From Oscillospiraceae bacterium (GTDB lineage Bacteria; Bacillota; Clostridia; Oscillospirales; Oscillospiraceae): DNA of 35,683 nucleotides. Shown one piece after another: positions 1-11,700 of the stretch. The DNA lies in the NCBI GenBank assembly GCA_017624715.1, contig JAGAMN010000009.1:87182-122864 (forward strand), read 5' to 3'. The translations under genes and the position numbers were made by a program. Within the stretch, counting starts at the first letter, position 1. Each line of letters opens with the position of its first letter. A model generated the notes under the pieces. That model saw only the letters and a list, made by a program, of their open reading frames with translations, did not search any database and was not told where the DNA came from.

Positions 1-683
1 AGGATCTGACCTCTGACCAGTCGGGCAACGCCGGGCCAGGAAATAAAGGTCAAAAACAGCATCAGAATGTAGATGCGCATCTCTTCCTCGATCCAATCCT
101 GGGCGACCCAGCCATCCATTGCGGAGCTAAGGATCAGCAGGATCGGTATGCCGGGCAGGCACATCAGCACATCGCAGATACGCATGATGATGTTATCCAC
201 CACACCGCCGAAATAGCCGGCGATACCGCCCATGATGACACCAAAGATGGTCAGCAGCAGAACTGTCATAAAGCTGACCAGCAGCGACACGCGGCCGCCG
301 TACATCAGTCGTGCCAGGACATCGTAGCCCTGGTCGTCCGTACCCAAGGGGTGCACGGCAGAGGGTGCGGATAAGAAATTATCCACCAGGTGCGTTTCCG
401 TGGTTTGGTGCACGGTGTAGGTCACGCCATCGACAGTATAGGTGGTGACAGAAGTGGCGTACTCAGTCTTGCCGCTCTTATCCAGCTGTGTCTCTCCCCA
501 CTGGGTATAGACCAGCGGGCCCAGGAAACAGAAAGCAAACAGGCCAATGACCATGACCAGGCCGATGATGCTGAGTTTGGAACGGAAGAAACGACGCAGC
601 AGCATCTGTGTAGGCGACATAAGCCAGACGTTTTTATCCAGGGGCGTTTCGGTATCGATAACCGTAGTTTTCTGATCGTCCAT
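1..683 (-). CDS. oppC: Oligopeptide ABC transporter permease OppC/DppC-like, partial (3' end outside window)
   Basis: The second inner-membrane permease of a peptide ABC importer; with OppB it forms the channel fed by the substrate-binding lipoprotein. About 227 codons are visible. The frame starts at an ATG 12 bp after the oppB stop, with AAGGAGGT overlapping that stop, so the two are translationally coupled. The product has a cytoplasmic N-terminus with an RRFFRSKLSIIG stretch, a first membrane segment at about residues 39-57, a periplasm-side insert, the family motif HPLGTDDQGYDVLARL near residue 118, and further hydrophobic segments. The window ends after ARLVRGQIL, just before the EAA loop that contacts the ATPase, so the frame is cut by the window and not by mutation. 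ATPase genes (oppD/oppF) would be expected further left but cannot be seen. Family assignment is firm; the substrate class (peptide) is inferred from the neighbours. Confidence 0.93.
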   Translation of the reverse strand, partial: MDDQKTTVIDTETPLDKNVWLMSPTQMLLRRFFRSKLSIIGLVMVIGLFAFCFLGPLVYTQWGETQLDKSGKTEYATSVTTYTVDGVTYTVHQTTETHLVDNFLSAPSAVHPLGTDDQGYDVLARLMYGGRVSLLVSFMTVLLLTIFGVIMGGIAGYFGGVVDNIIMRICDVLMCLPGIPILLILSSAMDGWVAQDWIEEEMRIYILMLFLTFISWPGVARLVRGQI

Positions 684-694
684 ACCGCACCTCC

Positions 695-1690
695 TTAGCT
701 GAGCTTCACTCTGGGGTCAACCACAGCGTACATCAGATCTGCCAAAAGCACACCCACCACGCTGAGCACCGCCAGAAACATATTGTAGCCCATGATAAAA
801 GGAATGTCGCCAGCATTCATTGCCTGCAGAGCAATGTTACCGATGCCGGGCAGGTCAAAGACCTGCTCGGTAATGATAGCACCGGAAAACAGACTGGGAA
901 GCAAGCCAGCCATGGAGGTCACCAAGGGAATCAGCGTGTTACGGAAGGCATGCTTGTTAATAACGACGCTTTCCTTCAGTCCCTTGGCGCGAGCCGTACG
1001 GATATAGTCGGAGTTCATAACTTCCAGCATATTGGTACGGGTCATGCGCATTCTGGAGCCTATGGATAAGATGACCACCGTCAAAATTGGAATGAACACG
1101 TGACGGCCGTAGTCCAGGATCAAGGCGAAGCCGGACAGATCCTTTGTAGCATCCACAAGGCCGTTGGACGGGAACCATCCAAGCTGCAGCGACAGCCAAT
1201 TCTTAAGCACATTACCAAAGAAGAAGGACGGCAACGAGATGCCAACCATGACCAAAATGGTGACCAGGTAATCACGGAAGCTATACTGGTGGGTAGCTGC
1301 CGTGATACCCAAAGGAATCGCGATCATAAATTCAAATACAGCCGCAATCAAAGCGATCACGAATGAAGTGCCCATATGCATGGCAATCTTCTCTGCCACC
1401 GGGATGCCGTATTTAAAACTGGTGCCCAGGTCTAGCTTGACCAGGTCAGCCAGCCAATTGACATAGCCTTCCATGATTTGTCCGAAGGATGCATTCTCAA
1501 CCAAGCCGTAGGATTCGTACATGGCATCGACCATATCTGCACTGACAGTTGCGCCGCTGGTAGCCATGGAATTGACCTTATCCTTAACAAAGTCAATGGG
1601 CATCAGACGGGTCAGAAAATAGATGATCAGAGAAACGCCCAGCAAGACAAGAATGGCGTAGCCAATTCTTTTTGCTATATATTTCAACAT
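695..1690 (-). CDS. oppB: Oligopeptide ABC transporter permease OppB/DppB-like
   Basis: A 331-residue inner-membrane permease, the normal length for the OppB/DppB family. It opens with the family N-terminus (MLKYIAKRIGYAILVLLGVS, first membrane segment) and has about six membrane segments. The cytoplasmic EAA-type loop that docks the ATPase lies at about residues 225-255 (SDYIRTARAKGL...HAFRNTLIPLVT). The ending PGIGNIALQAMNAGDIPFI and DPRVKLS is typical of the family. It follows the substrate-binding protein gene by 19 bp and precedes oppC by 11 bp, in the usual order binding protein, OppB, OppC. AAAGGGTG upstream serves as the ribosome binding site. The role as peptide importer subunit is established for the family; co-use with the protease at the head of the operon is inferred. 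Confidence 0.95.
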   Translation of the reverse strand: MLKYIAKRIGYAILVLLGVSLIIYFLTRLMPIDFVKDKVNSMATSGATVSADMVDAMYESYGLVENASFGQIMEGYVNWLADLVKLDLGTSFKYGIPVAEKIAMHMGTSFVIALIAAVFEFMIAIPLGITAATHQYSFRDYLVTILVMVGISLPSFFFGNVLKNWLSLQLGWFPSNGLVDATKDLSGFALILDYGRHVFIPILTVVILSIGSRMRMTRTNMLEVMNSDYIRTARAKGLKESVVINKHAFRNTLIPLVTSMAGLLPSLFSGAIITEQVFDLPGIGNIALQAMNAGDIPFIMGYNMFLAVLSVVGVLLADLMYAVVDPRVKLS

Positions 1691-1709
1691 AAGTTAGCCA
1701 CACCCTTTA

Positions 1710-4271
1710 TCAGTTGGCGAATTCAAGCTCCCAAATACGGTCCAGCGGAGAGGAATAGGGATTTACATCACTGGGAAGGCTGGAGCTCTTAATGACGTTT
1801 GCATTATATGCGTACAGGACATCACGCTGGTAGACAGGCAGTTCCACAGCCAGATCCAGCACGTAGCCCATAGCCTCTTCATATAGGTCAGCGCGCTTTT
1901 TCTGATCGTTGGTCTCACGGGCTGCATCGATTTTGTCACTGAGCTTGTTCAGAATGTCCAGTTCTTCGGCGCTGCCGCTGGTCTTCAGGTGGGGATAGCC
2001 CCAAGCCAGAGTAGAGGTAGCGGTAGAATCCTTATGGTAGACCTGGTACATATCAGGATCCAGTGCAGAGGACCAGGCCGCTGCCCAGACATCCAGAGAA
2101 CCGGTGCTGATCTTGGTCAGAGCCTGGGTATCACAGACAACGGTGATTTCCCAGCCCATGTCATTGAGCAGCGCAGCTGCGTCACGGAACACGCGGTAAG
2201 TGGGGTGATCCTGCAGAGTAGATCCGGCAATGGTGAAGGTAATCCTCAGAGAGGGATCGCCGCCGCTGACGCCGGCTGCCTGCATATACTTTTCGATATT
2301 GCTTCTTGCAACATCATCGCTCCACTTGCCCATCTGGGGATAGTCCTTGCCGTTATCAGTCTTGGAGCTGCCGTCAGGGTAAGCCCAGCTGACCATAGAC
2401 ATATTCCAGTAAATCTGCTCAGCAGTACCGGCGCGGTAGTAATCCAGCGCAAGGCTGGTGTTCATAGCGCACATGATGGCCTTACGGACATTGATGTCCT
2501 GGATCTTGGAGGCATTGACACCGATGTAGCCGTAGCCCAGCTGATCAGTGGTAATCATGTTGTATCCCTTGGAGCCCATGTTCTGCAGCTTGTCGTAATT
2601 ATCGGCAGTCAGAGCAGGAGAAATGTAGTGCACGGTGCCGTTTTCCAGGGCAGCGATGGCGTTGTTGGAGCTGACGATCTGGTAACGGATCTTGGCGATC
2701 TTGGCATTCTCAATGCCGGCACCCACAGTGTGGAAGTTTTCGTTTGCCTTGAAGTAGACAACGTTGTTGTAATAGAAGTCGGCATCCTTGGGATTATCGT
2801 TATTGCTGCTGTCGGTTGCCTTGTAAGCGCCGGCGCCCATGGGCAGCTTAACGTTACGGGGAGACTGAATAATATCAGACATGAAGCTGAAGGACGCAAA
2901 CTCAACACCAAACTGATCGTTAGCAATGTTCACGGGAACTGAGCTGCCCTCGCCATAGTAATGCTGTGGAGCAATGGTCAGAGCGAAGTTCCAGATAGCC
3001 TTGGGATCGATGCCGTCAATGGTGATCTGCAGGACATCGTACTCGTTGGCATTGGTAACCGTGCCGTCAGCATTGTGACTGGATGCGACAGTATAGTCAG
3101 TGCCGTTGACCTTAATGGTGGTGCCTGCCTTATCCGTATGGGCCAGGGAAACGATACCGGAGATGTTCTTGACAGCCAGGCTGCCGTCAGAGGAGACATT
3201 CTCATGGAGAATGACTTCCTTTGCCTTGGCGGTATATTCGTTGGTCAGCGTGGCTGCAGTGGCCCAGTACTGCAGGATAACGTTCAGTTCACGGGAAATC
3301 TTATCCTTGTAGACATAGTCAATGGCTGCAGACTTGTCAGTAATGCTGTTGGGATAAGCCTTGGTCAGCTTTTCGATGGTAGTACGGTCGATCTTGCCGT
3401 TGGCACCTTCGGCGTACTTTACATCCACATAGCCCTCAGTGTACATGAAGCAGAACACTTCATCCTGGAACTCAGCGTGGGACTTATAAGGCTCATCAAT
3501 GTAGGATTCCTGTGCGCTGAGGTAGTCGGCCTCCAGCTCCTCACGGAACAGCTCCAGAGCACGCTCGTAGTCAGCCAGCAAATTTGCATTGGAGATGGTG
3601 TTGGGCTGATTGGACAGAGCGTTCTTGTAGCCGGAGCTTACAGAGTGGGACAGGATGGCGGCCTTCATGGCATCATAGCTGACTTCCTTGGTAGCAGAAG
3701 CCTTTACCTGTGCGTTGAAGAGGTTGATGAGCTCCATCATTCTGGCCCGGGCACGATTGGCTGCCTGGGAAGCGATCAAATCATCGCTGTCACCGGCAGA
3801 ACCCACGGTCTGGGTGCGATATTCGTTCAGGCCCAGAATGTCAGTAGAATACAGGGTGGAAGAACCGGTGTACACGGGGTCCAGGTAGACGTAGTAGTTG
3901 AACAGTACATCTTCCATTGTCAAAGGATGACCGTCAGAGAACAGGATGCCGTTTTTCAAAACGAACGTGTAGGTGACGGTGCCATCGGAGTTCTCCTTGA
4001 TGTCGTAGTCCTTGGTGACAACGGCTTCATTATCGCCATACGCTACCTCTACCTTACCATTGACGAACTTAGAAGACAGCATGCCGATCTGGGTCATACC
4101 GACGATGGTGCCGTCATTGGCAGAGGTGGAGAAGAAGGGATTGAACAGGCCGTCCAGCTGCTCTGTCATAATAACAAAGGCATCCACGGAGGTTGTTTCG
4201 GAACTACAGCCTGCGAACATGCTCATAACCATGAGCACACACAGGAGCAGTGCGAGAATTCTCTTTTTCAT
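1710..4271 (-). CDS. Extracellular solute-binding lipoprotein, family 5 (peptide-binding, OppA/DppA-like), oversized
   Basis: The lipid-anchored receptor that captures peptides for the OppBC channel. Residues 1-22 form a lipoprotein signal with lipobox FAGC and lipidated Cys22. The family 5 signature is clear: FVLKNGILFSDGHPLT and EDVLFNYYVYLDP near residues 103-133, then PMGAGAYKATD, YYNNVVYFKANENFH and the C-terminal DLAVELPVYQRDVLYAYN. At 853 residues it is about 300 longer than a typical OppA. The excess sits between about residues 155 and 450, after GSSTLYSTDILGLN, and is partly helical (RARARMMELINLFNAQ) and partly beta-rich (TTIKVNGTDYTV). I recognise no named domain in the insert. AAAGGAG lies 7 bp before the ATG. 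The gene follows the 442-residue lipoprotein by 31 bp. Peptide as ligand is a family-level inference. Confidence 0.92.
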   Translation of the reverse strand: MKKRILALLLCVLMVMSMFAGCSSETTSVDAFVIMTEQLDGLFNPFFSTSANDGTIVGMTQIGMLSSKFVNGKVEVAYGDNEAVVTKDYDIKENSDGTVTYTFVLKNGILFSDGHPLTMEDVLFNYYVYLDPVYTGSSTLYSTDILGLNEYRTQTVGSAGDSDDLIASQAANRARARMMELINLFNAQVKASATKEVSYDAMKAAILSHSVSSGYKNALSNQPNTISNANLLADYERALELFREELEADYLSAQESYIDEPYKSHAEFQDEVFCFMYTEGYVDVKYAEGANGKIDRTTIEKLTKAYPNSITDKSAAIDYVYKDKISRELNVILQYWATAATLTNEYTAKAKEVILHENVSSDGSLAVKNISGIVSLAHTDKAGTTIKVNGTDYTVASSHNADGTVTNANEYDVLQITIDGIDPKAIWNFALTIAPQHYYGEGSSVPVNIANDQFGVEFASFSFMSDIIQSPRNVKLPMGAGAYKATDSSNNDNPKDADFYYNNVVYFKANENFHTVGAGIENAKIAKIRYQIVSSNNAIAALENGTVHYISPALTADNYDKLQNMGSKGYNMITTDQLGYGYIGVNASKIQDINVRKAIMCAMNTSLALDYYRAGTAEQIYWNMSMVSWAYPDGSSKTDNGKDYPQMGKWSDDVARSNIEKYMQAAGVSGGDPSLRITFTIAGSTLQDHPTYRVFRDAAALLNDMGWEITVVCDTQALTKISTGSLDVWAAAWSSALDPDMYQVYHKDSTATSTLAWGYPHLKTSGSAEELDILNKLSDKIDAARETNDQKKRADLYEEAMGYVLDLAVELPVYQRDVLYAYNANVIKSSSLPSDVNPYSSPLDRIWELEFAN

Positions 4272-4302
4272 ACGAAATCTCCTTTATGTAAATTTACTTT
4301 GC

Positions 4303-5631
4303 TTACTCAGTTGTTTCATCCGCTTCCGGCTGTTCCACGAATTCCACAGTGACGGAATTGCCACTGACCTGAATCCACAGACTCTCGGGAGCGTCGCCCA
4401 CCGCTTTGCAGGTCACATCACCGGTTACAGCCCCGGCATCACCCATGCCGCACACCAGGCCGATGCTGTAGTCCTCCACACCAAAGTAGCAGGAAGAATC
4501 AATCTGCAGAACGCCGCCAACAATACGGACATCCGTCAGGGTTGCCTTTTCGGAAATCGTACCTGCCAGCAGGCCATAGTTGGTGCCCATCATGCGGGTA
4601 CCGGACTTGATGGTGAAGGTCACATTTTCAAAGGTCAGATTGGAAATGGCGGCGGTTTCGGTAAGTTGACCGAACATACCGGCATTGGTCTTAGAATTGT
4701 TGGTCTGGATCACATTTACATTGCGAATGGTATGACCGTTGCCTTGGATAGAACCGGTGAAATTGCCGTACATCCAAACCGTGGGCCAGATCTTATCTGT
4801 AAAGTCCAGATCCGCGTGAAGGATGTAATTGCCGGTGAGGCTGGCATTGTCGAGAAGTTGGTCTACATTGTAGATGTGGAACCACTCCCCTTCCATCCAG
4901 TCAACATACAGCTTTGTTGTTGTGTTGATACCGGAGCCGGTGGTAAGGTCCACGCTGCCCAGATTCTGAACGAATTCCGTATTGACGGGATTTGTTCCGG
5001 CAGCATCATAATAGGCGCCCAGGAAGGTATAGCCCTTCTTCTCCGGGAAGTCATACATTTCAATCGCGCCTGTCTCGGTACTCCATGCAGGAACGACGAT
5101 CTCGTCGGTGATGGTTGGATCATACTGCAGGGTATCCAGCAGGTCTCCGGTGGTTCTATCGTAGAATTCGATTTCAAACAGGGGTACCCATGCAGCGTAA
5201 AGAGTCAAAACCGGTTCAGCTGCGGAGTAATCACCGTTTATTGCCACGGTCAGACGATCGTTAGCGAAATCCCAACGACCGCTGTACAGGATCTTGCCAT
5301 CCTGCTCTGTACGTCCGGTGTACCAGCCTGCCAGGAAATAGCCATTATTAACAGGAGCAAAGGCATCGTTACCACGGGAGGGATCGTCCGGAGAACGGAG
5401 CGCCAGCTGGGTGTCGCCATTGCTGCTTGGCAATTGGGAAATGTTGTAAGAATCGACGATAATGGAGGTATTTGTTGTAAACAGGCCACCGTTTGCGTCG
5501 TATTTTATGCTGACAGTAAAATTCTGCTGGTCATTCAGATCGTAGGGATTTTTATCCCCCGAGCAGCCTGCCATACAAGCCACACAGAGCAGCAAAAATA
5601 CCGTAACAATTGCTTTCCATTTCATTTTCAT
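4303..5631 (-). CDS. Surface lipoprotein with InlB B-like repeat and GLUG-like region
   Basis: A 442-residue exported lipoprotein with lipobox MAGC (lipidated Cys23). Residues 40-210 contain beta-repeats of the InlB B / Listeria-Bacteroides type: KYDANGGLFTTN, GYFLAGWYTG, LTLYAAWVP, then KKGYTFLGAYYDAAG. Residues about 255-380 resemble a GLUG-type parallel-beta region (GNFTGSIQGNGHTIRNVNV, AGMFGQLTETAAISNLTFENV). These folds are usually extracellular adhesion or binding modules. The gene lies between the giant protease and the peptide-binding lipoprotein in the same apparent operon, so it may act at the surface with them, but no enzymatic motif is visible. ATGs at 5631 and 5625 are both possible starts; a GGAAGAAAG stretch upstream does not decide between them. 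The exact function is unknown. Confidence 0.85.
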   Translation of the reverse strand: MKMKWKAIVTVFLLLCVACMAGCSGDKNPYDLNDQQNFTVSIKYDANGGLFTTNTSIIVDSYNISQLPSSNGDTQLALRSPDDPSRGNDAFAPVNNGYFLAGWYTGRTEQDGKILYSGRWDFANDRLTVAINGDYSAAEPVLTLYAAWVPLFEIEFYDRTTGDLLDTLQYDPTITDEIVVPAWSTETGAIEMYDFPEKKGYTFLGAYYDAAGTNPVNTEFVQNLGSVDLTTGSGINTTTKLYVDWMEGEWFHIYNVDQLLDNASLTGNYILHADLDFTDKIWPTVWMYGNFTGSIQGNGHTIRNVNVIQTNNSKTNAGMFGQLTETAAISNLTFENVTFTIKSGTRMMGTNYGLLAGTISEKATLTDVRIVGGVLQIDSSCYFGVEDYSIGLVCGMGDAGAVTGDVTCKAVGDAPESLWIQVSGNSVTVEFVEQPEADETTE

Positions 5632-5667
5632 GTTATCGCATCTTTCTTCCTGTGATTGACTGTCCCA

Positions 5668-5697
5668 GGGGTAAGGCCGCTTACACAGCCCTACCCC
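5668..5697 (-). other. Intercistronic hairpin without a T tract
   Basis: On the minus strand the arms GGGGTAGGGC and GCCTTACCCC pair over ten positions with one G-U, around a 10-nt loop. It lies between the protease stop (5708) and the lipoprotein start (5631). No T run follows, so it looks more like an mRNA-stability or processing hairpin that tunes expression of the distal genes than a full terminator. This role is inferred. Confidence 0.5.
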
Positions 5698-5707
5698 ACG
5701 ACATTTA

Positions 5708-8700
5708 CTATTCTTCGTTTACAGGATTCTGATTCTTTTTCTTCTCACGCAGATATTCCAGCGTGAGAGCTGCGGCCACTCCGAGGACTCCGAGGAACAT
5801 GACCGTCCAAGCCATCCAGGAAACGTTGGGCTTGGCAGGGACTTCCGGAGCGGCAGGGGCTTCTGCTTCCGGAGTCAGTGCGATGATACGTTGCTCTGCA
5901 GTGACCAATTTGTCATAGTTGGTGACCAGAGCCTTCTGTTCGGTGGTGGCGATTTTGTTATAGGCTGCACGGGCGGCTTCAACGATGGCTTTATCCTCGT
6001 AGCTTACACGGTCGGGAATCTTGTTGATAGCAGCAATGGCTGCCAGGGTAACATCGTCCGCACCGGTAGCGCCGTTAATGCGAAGATCGAAATACTGGTC
6101 GAAGATGAAGGAATCATAATTCTGACCGTTAACAGGCCGCACCATCATCAGTTTATTGCCAACATATCCAACATAATCGACAAAGTTTGCACCGTAGAAT
6201 ACGTTGGAATACATCTCGCCAGTGGCGTTCCACATGAAGTACGGAATCAGGCCCATGCCGTTGATCTGTACTTCTTTGCCGTTATAGTCGGTGTAGGTGC
6301 CAAAATCACCGGAGCCGGGAATGTGCTCCAGGGACTGGTAGTAGGCAGAATCAAACTCCTCCTCCAGGATCGGTGCGTGGTAGCTGGTAAAGACAATGGT
6401 CTTCAGCTGGTTACAGCGGTAAAAAGCCTTATGGCCGATGGCGTTGACGGTGTAAGGAAGAGTAACCATCTTAACATCGGATCCGGCGAAGGCATGCGAT
6501 GTGATGCGCACTGTACCCTCAGCGACCTGAACATCCTCGCCGTTTACGCCGGCATAAGTGATCAGTTCCAGACCGTTGGGCACTTTACAGTACAAAGAGC
6601 CGTCGATAATCTGCACGCTGTCGCTAATGGCAAAGGTATAGATACGCGTTACATAGTCAACTCCGTTAAAGGTAACCGCTTCGGTGATATAGAAGGGCTC
6701 GACCTTGCACATTGCAAAGGGATTGTCGCCCAAACTCATCAAATTACTGCCCAGCTTGACAGTGAAGGGTGTCAGGTTTTCCTTCATAAAGGCCATGTCA
6801 CCGATGGAAACCGCACTGCTCAGATCAGCACCGGTCAATGCGCTGTAGGCAAAGGCGTAACTGCCGATGTTCCTGGCGTTAGACAGGTTCTCGACATTGG
6901 CAAGTTTCGCACAGTATGCGAACGCACCTTCACCAATATCCGTGCCCGCAGTGTTCAGAGCAAGGTTTGCCAAATTGCCGCAGTTGACAAAGGCATACTT
7001 CCCTACTTCTGTTGCAGATGCCAGACTTATATTCGTAAGGGCGGCACATTCCATGAAGGCATAGTCACCAATGGCAGTGACCTTGCTCAGGTCAATGGTC
7101 TTCAGTGCTTCACAGCTGGCAAAGGCGTAAGTCGGAATAACAGAGAGCTTATCGCCCAGGGTTACCTGGGTCAGCTTATCGCACAGCGCAAATGCGTACT
7201 GGCCAATAGATTCGGCCGAGGAAAGGTCAATGACCGTCAGTACAGGGGCATGGGTGGTGGTCAAATAAGTACCCTCACCGGAAACTGCAACAATGGACAT
7301 ATTTTCATCCAGGCAGATGTAGTACTCGTCACCGGAGAATGCGTATTCACCAATCACAAGCGCCTTGCTCAGGTCAATGGTCCGCAGAGCGGAGCAGTTG
7401 TAGAAGGCCATTCTGTCGATCTTGGCATTGCTGCCCAGAGTAACGGTCTGCAAGCTTGCGTGACCTGCGAATGCGCTGTCACCGATGGTAACATCGTTGC
7501 CAATGGTCAGATTCTTCAGTGCAGAGCTAAAGGCGTAGTAATAGAAACGTTTACCGTTGGAATCGGTATAGTACTTAGTTTCGTAGGACTCGTCCTTATC
7601 AATGTTGAAGGCATAGTCACCAATGGTGACATTGTTGCCAATGGTAACGCTCTCCAAAGCCTTACACTGGGCAAAAACGCCTTCCAATACCGTTGCGCCA
7701 TCCGGGATGGTTACAGATTTCAGTTTGGTGTAGGCAAAGGCGTACTTACCAATGACGGTATTGGCAGAAACTTCGGGCAACTGCGTGATAGCAGTTTCGA
7801 AGAATGCATACTCGCCGATCTGCTCCAGCTTACCCAGGATGACGGATTCCAGTTTATCGGAGGATCCAAAGCCGTAATTACCAACCTTGGTGACACCGGG
7901 TAGGTTTACAGAGGTAATCTTCCGGTTGTGCGAGAATGCGCCATCGCCAATGGCAGTAACATTTGCATTACCGATGTTGGCAGAAGTAAATGCACCGGAA
8001 GCAGTGGCAGATACCGCTACCAGGGTCTGACCGTCAGCAGACAGAATGTAGGTGTATTCGCCGGTCTTGAAGGCTTTATTGCCGTCCAGAACAATAAAGC
8101 TATTGATCTGTGTATCGCGGAAGGCAAATTCGCCGATCTCCATCACATCTGCGCCGATGGTTACAGCGGTCATGTTCTTACACTCGTAGAACATGCCCTC
8201 CGGCAGAACAGCAGCATTTACCTTGAAGGAGGTTAGGGATTCACAACCTGTGAAGGCATATGCGCCATACTTGACCTTAGCCGCAGTGATTTCCACCTCA
8301 GACAGGCCCTTACAGCCTGCAAATGTATACTGTCCGATAGACAGCAGGCTATCGCCGGTTTTGATTCCCTTCAGCTTCTGGTTGCCCGCAAAGGCATAAT
8401 CGGAGATGATGCAAACAGAAGACAGGTCAATGGTACCCTGAAGGTTACAGCCCTCAAAGGCATACTGATTGATGATCTTCAGATTGTTTTCACCGCTGAA
8501 GGTGATCTTCTGCAGATTGCTGCAACCAAAGAACGCACCGTATTCGATGGATTCCAGGGTGCTGGGCAGAACCACTTCTTCCAATGCGGTCAGATTGGCG
8601 AAGGCATAGGCTTCAATACGCTCAACGCCCTCGGGAATGATGACCTTGGTAATGGTGTTTTCACCGATGTACCACTGCTTATAGGCTTCCGCATCGTCAA

Positions 8701-11700
8701 AAGCCAATTCCTCCGGAGTCTTCTCTACATAATTGAAGTTAGAGAAGGAGAAAGAACCAACGGCTGTCAGGTGCAGTTTTTCTGGAATGGTGACCAAGCC
8801 GCCATTGCCGTAGTAGTGAGAAAGGGTCGCACCGTTGGTTACAAAGGGATCCTTAACCTCAACTGCAACCGTTTCGGAATAGTAGGTGCTCTGACCGTTC
8901 TGCAGGACACGGATCGTAACAGATGCAAATCCTTCAGCAACTGCAGTTACGAGACCGGATTTGTCGATCTTAACAATATTTTCATTGCTGGATTCAAATT
9001 CCACTGTTGTATCGTTGGGGAAATAGGCATCCAGGTCGTAAATCAGGCTGACAGACTCGGAAGGATACATTTCCAGAGAATAGTTGCCTTCGAAGAAATT
9101 GGTCTGGCCGGTATCGCCCAGCTTCTTATCTTCGTTGGTATTCATGTAGAATGCCTTAACGGTATAGAAGCCCTTCAGGGTAAAGACGTCGGCTACAGGC
9201 TTATCAAATCTGCGGAAGCCTTCATCCCCTTCCTTCAGAACCGTCAGGCGGAAGGTAATGCTCTTGTTTGTGCTGGGGTCACGGACCTTAATAGTGGCAA
9301 TACCGCTGGATACCGCTACGATCTTATTGTTGACGATCCGGGCAACGCTGGGTCTGGAGGAGGTGAACTCCAGCAGTTCACTCCAGGCATTGTCGGGATA
9401 AACCAGCGGCTCCAGAGAATACACTTCATTCGGGCTCAGGGTCAGGCCTTCCTTCAGTCCCTCGAAGTAGAAGTCCACATATTCATCGGGCAGGCCGATC
9501 TCATAGGTGGCATAGTTCAGTGCGTAGTCATAGCAAGACAGCACAAAGCAGTTGCCATTCATGGCATTTTCCTTCAGCTCGTAGATGTAATCCGTCAGCT
9601 CGAAGGTCACATAGGTAATGCCGTTGCGCTGAGAGAAAATAGGGGTCATGTACTGCTCAAAGGTCTTCAGCTCCGGCATGGGTTCACCATTTTCATCGGT
9701 GGACATCATGACGTATCCCAGCTGTGCAGCCATTGCATAGTGGTTATCATAGATAGCTGCCTTGGCATAGAGACGATTCTTCTTTGCAGTCTTATCGTAC
9801 TCGTAGTAGTACTCTACATCGGTAACGGTGGGAGCCTCAAAGTCCACAGTCAGGGGGAATTCGAAGACATTGTTTTCGTTAGTAGTCAGACCACCGTCGC
9901 CATAGTCCAGGTAACCCACCAGACGTACCGTGTATTCGGTATTATTGGCCAGGTTATAGTCCATTGTATCGAACTCGATCTCGATATTGGCAGGATAAAT
10001 AGAGCCGCCGTCGCCGTAGGATTTCCGGACATCGGTATCCACCGTTTCGAAAACCACTTCACCGGTGGTGTCATCGGTGATAGAGATTTCGATCTTCGCT
10101 GCGTTACGGAGCAGGCCAGCCCATACAAACCGCAGAGAGTGGATGGTTCCCTCCTGGTTAGACAGAGCAATGTAGTCTTTATTGGCAGAGATCACCATAT
10201 CCTTGGGATCCTGCAGGAAGTAATAAGTACCCAGGTAGCTGACATAGTCTGCAGACACGCCACCAATGGGACGGGTGGCATAGGCATCGGCCATGGTCTT
10301 ATCTTCGGGGTTAATGCCATCATCCAGTTCGTCGGCATTGGTGTCAAAGTAAGTCAGGTCGAACAGAGGTGCCTTGCGCCAGTCACCGTAGTATGCCAAA
10401 TAAGGTACATTCAGGTCGATATCCGTGCCGCTGACGGCATCCAGCGTAACGAAGCCTTCCACATACATACCGTTGGCGAAGGAAGTATCCAGGTAGTTCT
10501 TGTCCTTATCGCTGAGGGTAATGGTAACGTTGACATCCAGGCTTTGGCCAGCATTCACAGTGATCCGGTTACCATTGTTGCCACCGGCGGAAACAACGAT
10601 AGAGGCACCATCCAGAATGTAGCCGGATTCGGTGACGGTCGTCTTGCCGGAATTCGTCTTGGTATCGCTGACACCTTCGGTCATGACATAAGCGCCCAAG
10701 TCGTAGGACAGCGCGCTGTCACCAAAGTTTACCACAGTAAATTTCAGTTCGTAGACACCGGTCTTGTTGGGATCATCGCCCAACTCGATCTTAGTCTTGT
10801 CCATGGAATTGCCCTTGGCATCGTAGGTGACGATGTATGCTTTGGTCCCCAAGGAATTATAGAGATTTGCCAGGCCGGCTCCCTGCTTTCTGACCGCATA
10901 GGGCAGACCGCTCATATTCAGTGCGATGTCTGCGGTAGACATCATCAGCTGATTGATCAGTGCATTGACTTTTACATTGTCATTGGCGATTTCGGGGAAA
11001 TTTTCCACCACATACTGACGAAGCAGCACCACAACGCCTGCCAGGTTGGGGCACGCCATGGAGGTGCCGGACAGACGGTCATAACCGCCGCCGGTGACGG
11101 AGGAGAGAATGTTGCCGCCATGGGCGGTAATTTCGGGCTTGATGTTCAGGCTGGGAGTGGGACCCCAGGATGAGAAATCGGAGATAAAAGGACCGGAGCT
11201 TTGGTCACGGCTGATGCTCAGTTTGCCGCTGGCAGCTGCCGCCAGCATCTCACCATCGTCCTGGGAGATGGAGCAGACAGCGATCTTGGCATCGCCCACA
11301 TTCATCTTGATTTCGCCGGAAACATTGTTGTAGATAATAATACCGGCAGCGCCCTGAGATTCAGCGATCAACGCCTTTTCCTCGAAGGTATTATCACCAC
11401 GGCGGACCAGGACGATCTTACCGTTTACATCCAGGCCGGTGTAGTCCACGCTGCGGCCCACGCCGGGAATCAGAACGAATTCCATTTCTTTGGACTTTTC
11501 TTCCCCCAGGAGGGTATCGAAGAAATTCAGTTCCTCCGCTGCGCCACTGTTGGCTTCATCGAAGTAAATGATGGTGTCGCCGTACTTGATATAAGGAGTT
11601 TCCACGCCGTTGATAGAACCGACGGAGAGAACACCCTCGTAGGTGCCGGGAGAGCCCACAGTACCGGTATCGGGGTTGGTGGTCAAGCCCAGGTTACCGT

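Noticed and set aside
8771-11173. Open frame of 800 codons on the plus strand opposite the protease gene
   Set aside because: It mirrors the codon pattern of the clearly functional minus-strand protease, has no ribosome binding site, and its translation shows no domain. The same applies to other long antisense frames at 22573-25209, 15346-17304, 5891-7903 and 2961-4352.
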